A DNA stretch of 64,000 bases. It comes from Vulcanimicrobium alpinum (GTDB taxonomy: Bacteria > Vulcanimicrobiota > Vulcanimicrobiia > Vulcanimicrobiales > Vulcanimicrobiaceae). The DNA is taken from NCBI RefSeq assembly GCF_027923555.1, contig NZ_AP025523.1, positions 2,794,484 to 2,858,483 of the forward strand, given 5' to 3'. Numbering within the stretch: position 1 is the first letter of the stretch; each line of letters opens with the position of its first letter. The translations under genes were made by a program, and so were the position numbers. Under the pieces are notes generated by a model. It did no database searches, was not told the DNA's origin, and worked only from the letters and a program-made list of their open reading frames with translations. Shown in pieces: positions 1-8,837 of this stretch.

Positions 1-78
1 CGCCACGACGAGGATCGGGAGCGCGAGCACGGCGGTCGTCAGCAGCGCATCGCGAACGAGTCCGTCAAAGGCATCCAT
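1..78 (-). CDS. fliQ: FliQ, flagellar export gate (N-terminal part)
   Basis: Only the first 26 codons lie in the window; the gene runs off the left edge. The start is ATG at 78. The peptide begins MDAFDGLVRDALL and continues into a hydrophobic stretch VLALPILVVA, the pattern of the first FliQ membrane helix (alanine/leucine-rich, then a proline before a second hydrophobic run). FliQ is a small inner-membrane subunit of the flagellar type III export gate and packs with FliP and FliR. In most genomes it directly follows fliP, but here fliP ends near 8838, so unrelated genes lie between them. The identification rests on a short stretch and on the flagellar context. Confidence 0.6.
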   Translation of the reverse strand, partial: MDAFDGLVRDALLTTAVLALPILVVA

Positions 79-128
79 GCCGCGATGCTGCGACACGGAT
101 GTTGCCGCGATGCTGCGGCGTTATGGCG

Positions 129-1838
129 TCAGTGCATCTCGCGCGCGACCGCCGAGCCGCTCCCGCCGACCAAAAAGTCGAAGTCGGCGCCGCGCTCGGC
201 GCCCAGGACGTGCTGCGTGTAGAGGTTCGCGTAGCCGCGCGCGAACTCGGGCGGTGCTGGCGTCCACGCGGCGCGGCGGCGCGCGAGCTCGGCGTCGTCG
301 ATCGCGAGCGTGAGCCGGCGGTTCGGTACGTCGAGTTCGATCGGATCGCCGTTGCGCACCAGCGCGAGCGTCCCGCCGACGGCCGCTTCCGGCGACGTGT
401 GCAGGACGACGGTGCCGTAAGCCGTCCCGCTCATCCGCGCGTCCGAGATGCGCACCATGTCGGTCACGCCGGTCGCCAGCACCTTGGGCGGCAGCGGCAT
501 GTTCCCGGTCTCCGGCATCCCGGGATACCCGCGCGGACCAGCGCCCTTGAGCACCAGCACGCACGACGCGTCGACATCGAGATCCGGATCGTCGATGCGC
601 GCTTTGAAGTCTTCGATCGTCTCGAAGACGACCGCGCGGCCGCGATGCGTGAGCAGGGACGGCGTCGCCGCCGACGGTTTGATCACCGCGCCGCTCGGCG
701 CAAGGTTGCCGCGCAGCACCGCGATCCCGGCCCGCTCCCGCACCGGCGCATCAAAGGTGCGGATCACCTCGCGATTCCAGCACGGCGCTTCCGCCGTCGC
801 TTCGCCGATCGTCGTGCCGTTCACGGTGAGCGCATCGCGGTGCAGCCGTTCGCCAAGCTCGCGCACCACGGCCGGCACGCCGCCCGCGTAATAGAAGTCT
901 TCCATCAGAAACCGGCCCGACGGCTGCAGGTCGACGAGCAGCGGCAGGTCGCGTCCGAGCCGGTCGAAGTCGTCGAGCTCGAGCGGGACGCCGATGCGTC
1001 CGGCGATCGCGAGCAGATGGATCACGGCGTTGGTCGAGCCGCCGATCGCGGCGTTCACGCGGATCGCGTTCTCGAACGCTTGTCGCGTCAGGATCTTCGA
1101 CATGCGCAGATCCTCGTGCACCATCGCGACGATTCGCCGGCCCGCGAGCTGCGCCAGGGCGTAGCGCCGCGAATCGACGGCGGGGATCGCCGCGTTCCCG
1201 GTCGGCGCGATCCCGAGCGCTTCGGCCATGCTCGCCATCGTCGACGCCGTTCCCATCGTCATGCAGTGGCCGTTGCTCCGCGATTGCCCCGCTTCCGCGT
1301 CGAAGAACTCCGCCCACGTCATCCGGCCCGCGCGCACGTCTTCCGAGAACTGCCACACCATCGTCCCCGAGCCGATGTCGCCGCCCTGGAACTTGCCGTT
1401 GAGCATCGGGCCGCCGGTCACCATGATCGCTGGCAGATCGACGCTCGCCGCGCCCATGAGCTGCGCCGGCGTCGTCTTGTCGCAGCCGCTCAGCAGCACG
1501 ACGCCGTCGACGGGATTGGCCCGGATCGACTCCTCGACGTCCATGCTCATCAGGTTGCGGAACATCATCGTCGTCGGGCGCATGTACGTCTCGCCGAGCG
1601 AGATCGTCGGAAACTCGAGCGGGAAGCCGCCCGCCTCCCACACGCCGCGCTTCACCGCTTCCGCGACGCGCCGCAAGTGCACGTTGCACGACGTGAGTTC
1701 CGACCACGAGTTGCAGATCCCGATCACCGGGCGACCATCGAAGACGTCGGGCGCAAACCCCTCGGCGCGCATCCAGCTGCGATGGATGAACCCGTCCCGG
1801 TCGCGTTTGCCGAACCACTGAGCGCTGCGCAGTTCCAT
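129..1838 (-). CDS. IlvD/Edd-family sugar-acid dehydratase
   Basis: A 569-residue dehydratase of the IlvD/Edd family, most like the pentonate dehydratases (L-arabonate, D-xylonate type) that remove water from a sugar acid to give a 2-keto-3-deoxy acid. Three iron-sulfur ligand cysteines are visible at C51 (LTSCNVHL), C119 (LSGCDKTTPAQ) and C192 (SNGHCMTMG), spaced as in L-arabinonate dehydratase. K121 follows the second cysteine, where the family carries a modified lysine. A C-terminal ISDARMSGTAYG segment holds the catalytic serine. The gene is divergent from an SDR gene only 38 bp away and close to a sugar-type ABC transporter, which supports a catabolic rather than a branched-chain amino-acid role. 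Exact substrate unknown. Confidence 0.88.
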   Translation of the reverse strand: MELRSAQWFGKRDRDGFIHRSWMRAEGFAPDVFDGRPVIGICNSWSELTSCNVHLRRVAEAVKRGVWEAGGFPLEFPTISLGETYMRPTTMMFRNLMSMDVEESIRANPVDGVVLLSGCDKTTPAQLMGAASVDLPAIMVTGGPMLNGKFQGGDIGSGTMVWQFSEDVRAGRMTWAEFFDAEAGQSRSNGHCMTMGTASTMASMAEALGIAPTGNAAIPAVDSRRYALAQLAGRRIVAMVHEDLRMSKILTRQAFENAIRVNAAIGGSTNAVIHLLAIAGRIGVPLELDDFDRLGRDLPLLVDLQPSGRFLMEDFYYAGGVPAVVRELGERLHRDALTVNGTTIGEATAEAPCWNREVIRTFDAPVRERAGIAVLRGNLAPSGAVIKPSAATPSLLTHRGRAVVFETIEDFKARIDDPDLDVDASCVLVLKGAGPRGYPGMPETGNMPLPPKVLATGVTDMVRISDARMSGTAYGTVVLHTSPEAAVGGTLALVRNGDPIELDVPNRRLTLAIDDAELARRRAAWTPAPPEFARGYANLYTQHVLGAERGADFDFLVGGSGSAVAREMH

Positions 1839-1876
1839 GAGGATGCCTTTTCAGTCGCCGCGCGAAATCCCGCGCC

Positions 1877-2620
1877 ATGAATCAGCTCGACCTGCGCAAT
1901 CGCGTGGCCGTGGTCACCGGCGGCGCATCGGGGATCGGCAACGCGATCGCGCACCGCATCGCGGCGTCAGGCGGCAAGGTGAGCCTGTGGGACGCGAACG
2001 GTGAAGCTGCGGAGTCGGCGGCGGCGACGATCGGCGCCGCGCACGCCGCGCGCGCCGACGTGCGCGACTACGCGTCGGTCGAGCACGCGCGCGACGTCAC
2101 GCTGCGCACCTTCGGGCGGATCGACATTCTCGTGAACAGCGCCGGGATCACCGGGCCTAACGCGACGACGTGGGACTATCCCCTCGACGGCTGGCAGAGC
2201 GTCATCGACGTCAACCTCACCGGGACGTTCCACTGCTGCCGCGCCGTGGTCGCGCCGATGCGCGCCGCCGACTACGGCCGGATCGTCAACATCGCCTCGG
2301 TCGCCGGCAAGGAAGGGAATCCCAACGCCTCGGCCTACAGCGCATCGAAAGCCGGCGTCATCGCGCTCACCAAGTCGCTGGCGAAGGAACTCGCGACGAC
2401 GGGGATCCGCGTCAACAGCGTCACCCCCGCGGCCGTCGAGACGCCGCTCTTCAGCCAAATGACCGAGGAGTTCATCGCGTACATGAAATCCAAGATCCCG
2501 ATGAACCGGTTCGGAACGGTCGCCGAGATCGCGGCGCTCGTCGCCTGGCTCTGCACCGAGGAGTGCTCGTTCACGACCGGCGCGGCGTTCGACATCTCCG
2601 GCGGCCGCTCGACGTACTAG
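1877..2620 (+). CDS. SDR-family oxidoreductase
   Basis: A 247-residue classical short-chain dehydrogenase. The dinucleotide-binding motif TGGASGIG is at residues 14-21, NSAG at about 87-90, catalytic S141, and YSASK with Y154 and K158. It probably oxidises or reduces a sugar or sugar-acid hydroxyl with NAD(P)H. It faces the IlvD/Edd dehydratase across a 38-bp divergent spacer and is followed two bases later by the MOSC gene. A step in the same sugar-acid pathway (for example a keto-deoxy-sugar dehydrogenase) is likely, but the substrate cannot be read from the sequence. It ends with a TAG stop. Confidence 0.85.
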   Translation: MNQLDLRNRVAVVTGGASGIGNAIAHRIAASGGKVSLWDANGEAAESAAATIGAAHAARADVRDYASVEHARDVTLRTFGRIDILVNSAGITGPNATTWDYPLDGWQSVIDVNLTGTFHCCRAVVAPMRAADYGRIVNIASVAGKEGNPNASAYSASKAGVIALTKSLAKELATTGIRVNSVTPAAVETPLFSQMTEEFIAYMKSKIPMNRFGTVAEIAALVAWLCTEECSFTTGAAFDISGGRSTY

Positions 2621-2622
2621 CG

Positions 2623-3258
2623 ATGGCGCACCTCGCTTCGGTCAACGTCGGCGGCGTCCGCACCATCGACAGCAACGGACGGCCCGTCACGACGGGGATC
2701 TTCAAGGAGCCCGTGGCCGGCCGCGTCGCGGTACGCGGCGTGAATCTCGATGGCGACGACCAGGCCGACCGCTGCGTGCACGGCGGGCCGGTGCGCTCGA
2801 TTTATGCCTATGGTTGCGAAGATTACGTCTGGTGGGAGTCGGAGCTCGGACGAGCAATGCCGCCGGGCACGTTCGGCGAGAACCAGACGACGGCCGGGAT
2901 CGACCCCAACGACGCGCTCGTCGGCGAACGGTGGCGTATCGGCAGCGTGCTGGTGCAGGTCACCATACCGCGCGTCCCGTGCTACAAACTCGGGATAAAG
3001 ATGGGCGACCCCCACTTCGTGAAACGTTTCGCCGGCGCGCTGCGCCCCGGCCCGTACTTCACGATCGTCGAGGAAGGCGAACTCGGCGCCGGCGATCCGA
3101 TCGAGGTGGTCCACAAGCCCGGCCACGCGCTCACGATCCGCGAAACCTCGCGCATCTATCTCTTCGACCGGCCGCGCCTCGCCGAACTTCTCGTCCCCGA
3201 GCTTCCCGAATCGTGGCGGGGATGGGTCACCGAACTCGTCGAGGAAGCGCGCGGGTAA
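2623..3258 (+). CDS. MOSC domain protein (YiiM-like)
   Basis: A 211-residue single-domain MOSC protein. The start at 2623 lies two bases after the SDR stop. Typical features are the N-terminal TGIFKEPV segment, DRCVHGGP, GTFGEN, and the conserved cysteine in IPRVPCYKLGIKMG that in MOSC domains handles sulfur for the molybdenum cofactor. Family members of this size (YiiM) take part in Moco-dependent reduction of N-hydroxylated compounds, but most are unassigned. Its stop overlaps the next start (TAATG), so it is translationally coupled to the ABC ATPase. A Moco-linked function beside a sugar transporter is unexplained. Confidence 0.85.
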   Translation: MAHLASVNVGGVRTIDSNGRPVTTGIFKEPVAGRVAVRGVNLDGDDQADRCVHGGPVRSIYAYGCEDYVWWESELGRAMPPGTFGENQTTAGIDPNDALVGERWRIGSVLVQVTIPRVPCYKLGIKMGDPHFVKRFAGALRPGPYFTIVEEGELGAGDPIEVVHKPGHALTIRETSRIYLFDRPRLAELLVPELPESWRGWVTELVEEARG

Positions 3259-4343
3259 TGGCCTCGGTACGCCTGAAGTCGGTCAGCAAACGGTTTGGCA
3301 CCACCGTGGTCGTCGACGACGTCACCCTCGACATCGCCGACCGCGAGTTTCTCGTTCTCGTCGGCCCGTCGGGCTGCGGCAAGTCGACGACGCTGCGGAT
3401 GATCGCGGGGCTCGAGGAGGCGTCGGGCGGCGACATCTTCATCGGCGACCGCCGCGTCAACGATCTCGGGCCGAAAGACCGCGACATCGCGATGGTCTTT
3501 CAGAACTACGCGCTCTACCCGCACATGAACGTCTACGACAACATGGCGTTCGGCTTGAAGATGCGCAGCATGCCGCGCGCCGAGATCGATCAGCGCGTCA
3601 ACGAAGCGGCGGAGATCCTCGGCCTCGGACCGCTGCTCAAGCGCAAGCCGAAGGAGATGTCGGGCGGCCAGCGCCAGCGCGCCGCGCTCGGCCGCGCGAT
3701 CGTGCGCCATCCGGCGGTCTTCCTGATGGACGAACCCCTCTCGAACCTCGATGCCAAGCTGCGCGTGCAGACGCGAACGGAGATCGTGAAACTGCACGAG
3801 CGCGTCGCGACGACGATGATCTACGTGACCCACGATCAGATCGAGGCGATGACGATGGGGCATCGCATCGTCGTGATGAAGGACGGCGTCGTCCAGCAGG
3901 TCGCCTCACCGCAAGAGGTCTACGACCATCCCGCCAACCAGTTCGTCGCGGGCTTCATCGGCTCGCCGACGATGAGCTTTCTGCCGTGCCGGCTGGAAGC
4001 GGAGGACGGCGCGCTGTTCGCGCGGGGCGCCTCGTTCTCGGTGCGGCTCCCCGACGACAAACGCGCGAAGCTCACCGCGTCGCATGCTGCGGCGGTGACG
4101 CTCGGGGTGCGTCCGGAGGACATCGCGCTGCATGCCAACGAGGCCGGCTCGATTCCGGCGGTCGTCGATGCGGTCGAGTCGCTGGGGTCGGAGCAGGTGC
4201 TGTATTTCCGCTGCGACGGAGCGCAGGTGACGGCCCGCGCGTCGGCGCAGGCCGCGGTCGCGACCGGCGATACGATTGCGCTTGGGATCGACCCCCGCCG
4301 CATGCATCTCTTCGATGCCGCGTCGGGGGGGGCGTACTTCTAA
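3258..4343 (+). CDS. sugar-type ABC transporter ATPase (MalK/UgpC family)
   Basis: A 361-residue ATPase of the carbohydrate-importer (CUT1) type. Walker A is GPSGCGKST near residue 35, the Q-loop lies in VFQNYALYPH, the signature is MSGGQRQR and Walker B is VFLMDEPLSNLDAK. A C-terminal TOBE-like region of about 120 residues is typical of MalK/UgpC proteins. The start overlaps the MOSC stop by one base. The two permeases and the binding protein of the same class lie just downstream on the opposite strand (4601-7628), so this ATPase is very likely their energy subunit although it is transcribed separately. One ATPase of this family may also serve several importers. Confidence 0.92.
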   Translation: MASVRLKSVSKRFGTTVVVDDVTLDIADREFLVLVGPSGCGKSTTLRMIAGLEEASGGDIFIGDRRVNDLGPKDRDIAMVFQNYALYPHMNVYDNMAFGLKMRSMPRAEIDQRVNEAAEILGLGPLLKRKPKEMSGGQRQRAALGRAIVRHPAVFLMDEPLSNLDAKLRVQTRTEIVKLHERVATTMIYVTHDQIEAMTMGHRIVVMKDGVVQQVASPQEVYDHPANQFVAGFIGSPTMSFLPCRLEAEDGALFARGASFSVRLPDDKRAKLTASHAAAVTLGVRPEDIALHANEAGSIPAVVDAVESLGSEQVLYFRCDGAQVTARASAQAAVATGDTIALGIDPRRMHLFDAASGGAYF

Positions 4344-4344
4344 C

Positions 4345-4512
4345 CTAGCGCCAGCGGCGGAACTCGCGCAGCGCCAATTCGCGCTCGAGTTCGTCGGTGA
4401 GCACCATATCGCGATCGAACCGCGGTTCGGGCGCGAAGTGCTTGGCAAGGCGTGCCAGCGCGCGAAGAAGCCGGTTCGTCGCGGAAGCCGGGCGGGGAAG
4501 GGTCTGTTGCAT
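4345..4512 (-). CDS. small hypothetical protein
   Basis: A 55-codon reading frame starting MQQTLPRPAS and ending REFRRWR, with a charged C-terminal half containing LTDELERELALREF. It is convergent with the ABC ATPase, with stops two bases apart, and lies downstream of the permease genes. No family is recognised. The basic N-terminus and acidic-basic helix suggest a real small protein rather than noise, but evidence is limited to an intact frame in an otherwise empty 257-bp gap. Confidence 0.35.
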   Translation of the reverse strand: MQQTLPRPASATNRLLRALARLAKHFAPEPRFDRDMVLTDELERELALREFRRWR

Positions 4513-4600
4513 GACGCGTCCAGGATACGCCCGCCTGCCGTTCCGTCGCAGCCCAGATAGTCTCTATAGGATTTTCCGATAGCGGCGGGCGCCGGTTCCG

Positions 4601-5425
4601 TTACTCCTTGACCGAACCCGACATCCCCGCGACGTAATATTCGACGAAGAAGAAATACACGAGGACCGCGGGGAGCACGCCGATCAGCGCGCCCGCCATC
4701 AACTGCCCCCACTGGAACACGTCGCCGCGGATCAGCTCGGTCGTCATCCCGACCGCGACCGTCTTGTTCCCCGACGACGACATGTACACCAGCGCGTATA
4801 GATACTCGTTCCAAGATAGCGTGAACGAGAAGATCGCCGCGGAGATCAGGCCGGGGACGGCGATCGGGAAGATGATCCTCCACAGAATCGCGAGATTGCT
4901 CGCACCGTCGACGCGGGCGGCCTCTTCGAGCTCGCGCGGGATGTTCTTGAGGAAGCCGATCAAGAGCCACGTGCAGAACGGGACCAGGAACGTCGCGTAG
5001 ATCGGGACGAGCGCCCACAGTTTGTCGAACCAGTGCAGTTGGATGATGATCGTCGCGAGCGGGATGAACAAGATCGCCGGCGGGACGATATAGGCAAGGA
5101 AGATCGCGGTGCTCACCGTCTGCCAGCCCGGGAAGCGCAAGCGGATGATCGCGTAGGCCGTGATGTACGAAACGAAGACGCTGAGGATCGTCGAAGCGAC
5201 CGAGACGAAGAGCGTGTTCGCGAACCACTGCAGGTACGCGGTCGTCGTGAGCAGGCCGACGACGTGCTCGAAGGTGGGGTGAAAGATCCAGAACGGGTTG
5301 GGCGTATTGAGCAGTTCCTCGCGTGCTTTGAACGTCGTGAGGATCATCCACAGAAACGGCAGCATCAGGAAGACGCCGTAAAACGCCAGCGGGAGATAGA
5401 TGCGCAGCGCGCTTCGCCGCGCCAT
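4601..5425 (-). CDS. ABC sugar transporter permease (MalG type)
   Basis: A 274-residue inner-membrane permease with six predicted membrane segments. The cytoplasmic EAA loop is visible as LEEAARVDGASNLAILW, which docks on the ATPase. Members of the MalG/CUT1 permease family import sugars or polyols. The start ATG overlaps the stop of the MalF-type gene (TGATG), so the two are coupled. The order binding protein, MalF-type and MalG-type is the usual one. The ATPase is encoded convergently at 3258-4343. Confidence 0.92.
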   Translation of the reverse strand: MARRSALRIYLPLAFYGVFLMLPFLWMILTTFKAREELLNTPNPFWIFHPTFEHVVGLLTTTAYLQWFANTLFVSVASTILSVFVSYITAYAIIRLRFPGWQTVSTAIFLAYIVPPAILFIPLATIIIQLHWFDKLWALVPIYATFLVPFCTWLLIGFLKNIPRELEEAARVDGASNLAILWRIIFPIAVPGLISAAIFSFTLSWNEYLYALVYMSSSGNKTVAVGMTTELIRGDVFQWGQLMAGALIGVLPAVLVYFFFVEYYVAGMSGSVKE

Positions 5426-6312
5426 CAGCGTTCCCGCACCGAACGCACGACGAAAAACGCCAGGATCACCATCAGGACGATCGGCGAGACGGCGATCGCC
5501 GCCCCTTCGCCGAGCTGTCCGCCGGTGATCGCCCGCTGATACGCCAGCGTCGTGAAGACCTGGGTCGCGTCGGTGGGTCCGCCGCGCGTGATCGTCCAGA
5601 TCAGTTGGAAGTCGGTGAGCGTGAAGATCGAGGAGAACGCGACCAGAATCGTCGTGATCGGCATCAGCAGCGGCCAGGTGATCCGGCGGAACGCCTGCCA
5701 TCCGCTCGCGCCGTCGATCGCCGCGGCTTCGTAGAGATCTTTCGAGATCGACTGCAGTCCCGCCAGATAGCCGATGGCGAAATACGGCAGGCCGCGCCAG
5801 ATGTTCACGACGATCAGCGCCCAGCGCGCGTTCCACGCGTGGCCGAGGAAATCGATGTTGCTCTTGATCAGGTGCAGTCGGATCAGCAGCCAGCTCAGCG
5901 CGCTGAACTGCGGATCGAGCAGCCACAGCCACGCGAGCGCCGAGAGCACCGTCGGCGCGACCCACGGCAGCAGCATGAGGGCGCGCGCCGCACGCTGACC
6001 GCGAAACGGCCGGTTGAGGATCAGCGCCAACGCCAAGCCGAGCACGAGTTTCCCAGCCTCGGCGAAGAACGTGTAGAAGCCCGAATAGAACGCCGCGCCG
6101 CGGAACGTCGGATCGGCGAAGATCGTCGCGTAGTTCTGCAGCCCGACGAACGTCCCCGGGTTCCCGAGCGTCGCGCTGGTGAGGCTGAGCCACACGCCGA
6201 GCAGCAGCGGATACGCGAGCAGCCCGATCAGAATGATCGCCGCGGGTGCGATGAGCACGTAGCCCAGCACCCGCGGCGAATCCAGCCGCGCCAGCAGCGG
6301 CGAGCGCTGCAT
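5425..6312 (-). CDS. ABC sugar transporter permease (MalF type)
   Basis: A 295-residue inner-membrane permease. The EAA loop reads LYEAAAIDGASGWQAF, and the C-terminal half has the FQLIWTITRGGPTDAT signature of MalF/UgpA-type permeases. The start ATG at 6312 overlaps the stop of the solute-binding protein and the stop overlaps the next permease start, both as TGATG, so the three genes form one translationally coupled operon. It pairs with the MalG-type permease to form the membrane pore. Confidence 0.92.
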   Translation of the reverse strand: MQRSPLLARLDSPRVLGYVLIAPAAIILIGLLAYPLLLGVWLSLTSATLGNPGTFVGLQNYATIFADPTFRGAAFYSGFYTFFAEAGKLVLGLALALILNRPFRGQRAARALMLLPWVAPTVLSALAWLWLLDPQFSALSWLLIRLHLIKSNIDFLGHAWNARWALIVVNIWRGLPYFAIGYLAGLQSISKDLYEAAAIDGASGWQAFRRITWPLLMPITTILVAFSSIFTLTDFQLIWTITRGGPTDATQVFTTLAYQRAITGGQLGEGAAIAVSPIVLMVILAFFVVRSVRER

Positions 6313-7628
6313 CAAGCGCGCTTGTAAATCGCGCTCAGCCGCGTCTCGGCTTTGCGCATCGCATCCTTGACGGCCATCTTGTTGACGCACGCGTCGGCGA
6401 ACATGTCGACGACGACGAACTCGTCGAGCGCCTGCGCCGCCGGCTTTCCGGGCCGGCCGTTGAAGCCGTCGAACTTCGCGCTGAGCAGCACGTCGCGATA
6501 CGGCGTGATCTGCGGATCCGACGTCCACACCGGCAGATCGCCGTACTGCTTGAGCGCCGGCGTCACGTAGCCGCGCATCCCCGTCACCCACTCGCCGGCC
6601 TGCGCGGAATCGAGCATGAAGCGCAGATACTCTTTCGCCGCCTGCGGATACTTGCTGTACTTGAAGATGAACGCCGAGCTGAAGTTGTTGAGCGTCGTGC
6701 GCTGTTTGCTCGGACCGTACGACGGAACCGCGTGCGCGATGTCGGGATAGATCGCCGGGAACTGATCCTTCGCGACGTACCAGATGCTGATGCCGTTCAT
6801 CGTGAGCCCGCACTGGCCCGCGAGAAACGCCTGGTTGTTGCTCGGATCGAGCCAACCGGAGACGCCCTCGATCATCGTCTCGTACAGCGCCTTGGCGTAC
6901 TCGAGCGCGTTTGCCGTCTCCGGCGAGTTGATGGCGATGCTGTTGTCGGGGTTAGCTTGTTTACCGCCGAACGACCACAGCACCCAGTGCGTCCAACTGT
7001 TGGCGTCGCCGACGGCGTGGCCGAGTGAGAAGCCGCAGGGGTGACCGGCCTTCTTCAGCCCGCGCGCGAGCTTCAGCATCCCGTCGAGGTCTTTCGGAAA
7101 CTCGGCAAAGCCCGCGTCCTTTGCCCAGCTCTTGCGATAGACGAGCGAGTTGCCGGTGACGCCGATCGGGAACGACACCCAGCGCTTGACGTCGGGATCG
7201 TAACAGTACGAACGCGCCGCGTCGTAGTAGCCGCCGTGGTTCTTCCCCATGTACTCGGCGAGGTCGGTCATGTCGACGAGTTTATCGGGATAGACGAACG
7301 GGTCGTCGTTCCAGCCCATGATGATGTCGGGGCCGGAGCCGACCTGTGCCGCGAGCGCCGCCTTCGGCGTCACGTCGGGCCAGGAGAGCGACTGGATCTG
7401 CACGGGCACGCCGGTCGCCGCGGTGAACTTCTTCGTGTTCTCCGCCCAGATGATGTCGTCGTTTTTGACGAACCCCGTCCAGCGCAGGAGTTGGAGCGTG
7501 GCGCCCTTTTCCGGCTTGAACGGAGACGCGTCGGCGGCCGAGGCGACCGCGGGGAGCCCCGCCGTCGCAGCCGCGCCGATGCCGGCGGCGGAGAGTGCAA
7601 GGAAACGGCGCCGGTCGAGGTCATGCAT
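6312..7628 (-). CDS. ABC transporter extracellular solute-binding protein, Tat signal
   Basis: A 438-residue family 1 extracellular solute-binding protein, the periplasmic receptor of the sugar importer. The N-terminus has a twin-arginine export signal (DRRRFLALSAAG, then an alanine-rich hydrophobic core), so it is probably exported folded. The mature part begins near residue 34 and contains an aromatic-rich ligand cleft. It is the first gene of the operon with the two permeases. The neighbouring sugar-acid dehydratase suggests a sugar, uronate or aldonate ligand, but this is inference. The 99 bp upstream, before metF, should hold the operon promoter. Confidence 0.9.
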   Translation of the reverse strand: MHDLDRRRFLALSAAGIGAAATAGLPAVASAADASPFKPEKGATLQLLRWTGFVKNDDIIWAENTKKFTAATGVPVQIQSLSWPDVTPKAALAAQVGSGPDIIMGWNDDPFVYPDKLVDMTDLAEYMGKNHGGYYDAARSYCYDPDVKRWVSFPIGVTGNSLVYRKSWAKDAGFAEFPKDLDGMLKLARGLKKAGHPCGFSLGHAVGDANSWTHWVLWSFGGKQANPDNSIAINSPETANALEYAKALYETMIEGVSGWLDPSNNQAFLAGQCGLTMNGISIWYVAKDQFPAIYPDIAHAVPSYGPSKQRTTLNNFSSAFIFKYSKYPQAAKEYLRFMLDSAQAGEWVTGMRGYVTPALKQYGDLPVWTSDPQITPYRDVLLSAKFDGFNGRPGKPAAQALDEFVVVDMFADACVNKMAVKDAMRKAETRLSAIYKRA

Positions 7629-7727
7629 ACGCGATCCTCTCGAAGGTAAGGACGATGCAATTTTTATCCGCGCATCGCTTGGTGATCCCTGCCCTGGCGC
7701 GGCCGCGGAACGGCCGCTTCCGTCAGA

Positions 7728-8606
7728 TCACCAGGCGCGGCGTGCCGCGAGCATCGCCGACATCACCGCTCGCGTCGCCGGCGAGCGGTTGAGCGTGTAG
7801 AAGTGAATCCCCGGCGCGCCCCGCGCGAGCAGGTCGGCAACTTGCAGGGTCGCGTACGCGACGCCGAGATCGATCACCGCTTGCGGATCGTTCCGTCGCG
7901 CTTCGAGCTCCGCGCGCAGGCTCGCCGGAATCGTCGCGCCGCACATCCTGGTGAAGCGGTCGATCTGCTCGTAGTTGGTGATCGGCATGATCCCCGGCAG
8001 GATCGGGACGGTGATCCCCCACTGCCGCGCGCGCTCGACGAACTCGACGTAGCGCGCGTTGTCGAAGAACAACTGCGTCACCAGAAACTCCGCGCCCGCG
8101 CGGACCTTCGCGGCGAGCGCCTGCAGGTCGGCGTCGAGGCTCACGGCCTCCGGATGTTTCTCCGGGTACGCGGCACCGCCGACGCAGAACGCGAACTCGC
8201 GCTTCACCAGCGCAATGAGATCGTTCGCATACCGCAATCCGCCCTCGACCGCGACGAAGCCCTCGCTCCCGCGCGGCGGATCGCCCCGCAGCGCGAGCAC
8301 GTTCTCGATCCCGCCGGACCGCAGGTCGCGCAGTACGCCGCGCAGATCGTCGACCGTCGCGCCGGTGCACGTCAGATGCGCCATCACGTCGAAGCCGGCA
8401 TCGCCGCGCAAACGCTTCGCGAGGTCCACCGTTCGCGAGCGGGTCGAACCGCCGGCCCCGTAGGTGATCGAGACGAAGCCGGGATCGAGCGGGCGCAGCG
8501 TCTCGATCGTCGCGAACAGCGTCTGCTCCGCGGCATCGTCCTTGGGCGGAAAAAACTCGAACGAGAAAAACGGCCGCCGGGTCCCGATCTTGTCCGCGAT
8601 GCGCAC
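7728..8606 (-). CDS. metF: methylenetetrahydrofolate reductase
   Basis: A 292-residue MetF, the FAD enzyme that reduces 5,10-methylene-THF to 5-methyl-THF for methionine synthesis. Signature segments are FSFEFFPPK at residues 14-22, SITYGAGGSTR, HLTCTGAT and LALRGDPP, followed by QLFFDN in the C-terminal half. The length matches the bacterial enzyme. It lies between the flagellar gene fliP (upstream, separated by a 231-bp repeat-bearing spacer) and the transporter operon and has no functional link to either. Confidence 0.95.
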   Translation of the reverse strand: MRIADKIGTRRPFFSFEFFPPKDDAAEQTLFATIETLRPLDPGFVSITYGAGGSTRSRTVDLAKRLRGDAGFDVMAHLTCTGATVDDLRGVLRDLRSGGIENVLALRGDPPRGSEGFVAVEGGLRYANDLIALVKREFAFCVGGAAYPEKHPEAVSLDADLQALAAKVRAGAEFLVTQLFFDNARYVEFVERARQWGITVPILPGIMPITNYEQIDRFTRMCGATIPASLRAELEARRNDPQAVIDLGVAYATLQVADLLARGAPGIHFYTLNRSPATRAVMSAMLAARRAW

Positions 8607-8696
8607 CTAGCCAGGTTCGGCCCATCCCCTGCGCATGACCCACACGATGCTGTCCAACTGCCGCCTCGTCGGGGACATTGGACGTTCGTCACCACC

Positions 8697-8797
8697 GTCA
8701 CCCTGAGCTTGTCGAATGGCGGCTCAATCGCGACCGCACGCGGCGCGTCCCCTTGCGGTCTCCACGGGATGCTGCCCTTCGACAAGCTCAGGGTGAC
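8697..8797. repeat. REP-type inverted repeat pair
   Basis: Two 20-bp arms, GTCACCCTGAGCTTGTCGAA at 8697-8716 and its perfect reverse complement at 8778-8797, are separated by 61 bp in the metF-fliP spacer. A partial third copy (GAGCTCACGGTGAC) follows directly. Related copies occur at 33424 and 56857 in this window. The sequence behaves as a dispersed extragenic palindrome that can fold in DNA or RNA and could also end transcription. Confidence 0.85.
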
Positions 8798-8837
8798 GAC
8801 GACGAGCTCACGGTGACGGCTAAAAGCCCGGGGCGGC

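Noticed and set aside
99-1880. A 593-codon open frame antisense to the sugar-acid dehydratase, and similar long antisense frames over most minus-strand genes
   Set aside because: They are arginine/alanine/histidine-rich shadows caused by high GC at third positions; the opposite strand carries recognised enzymes with all motifs.
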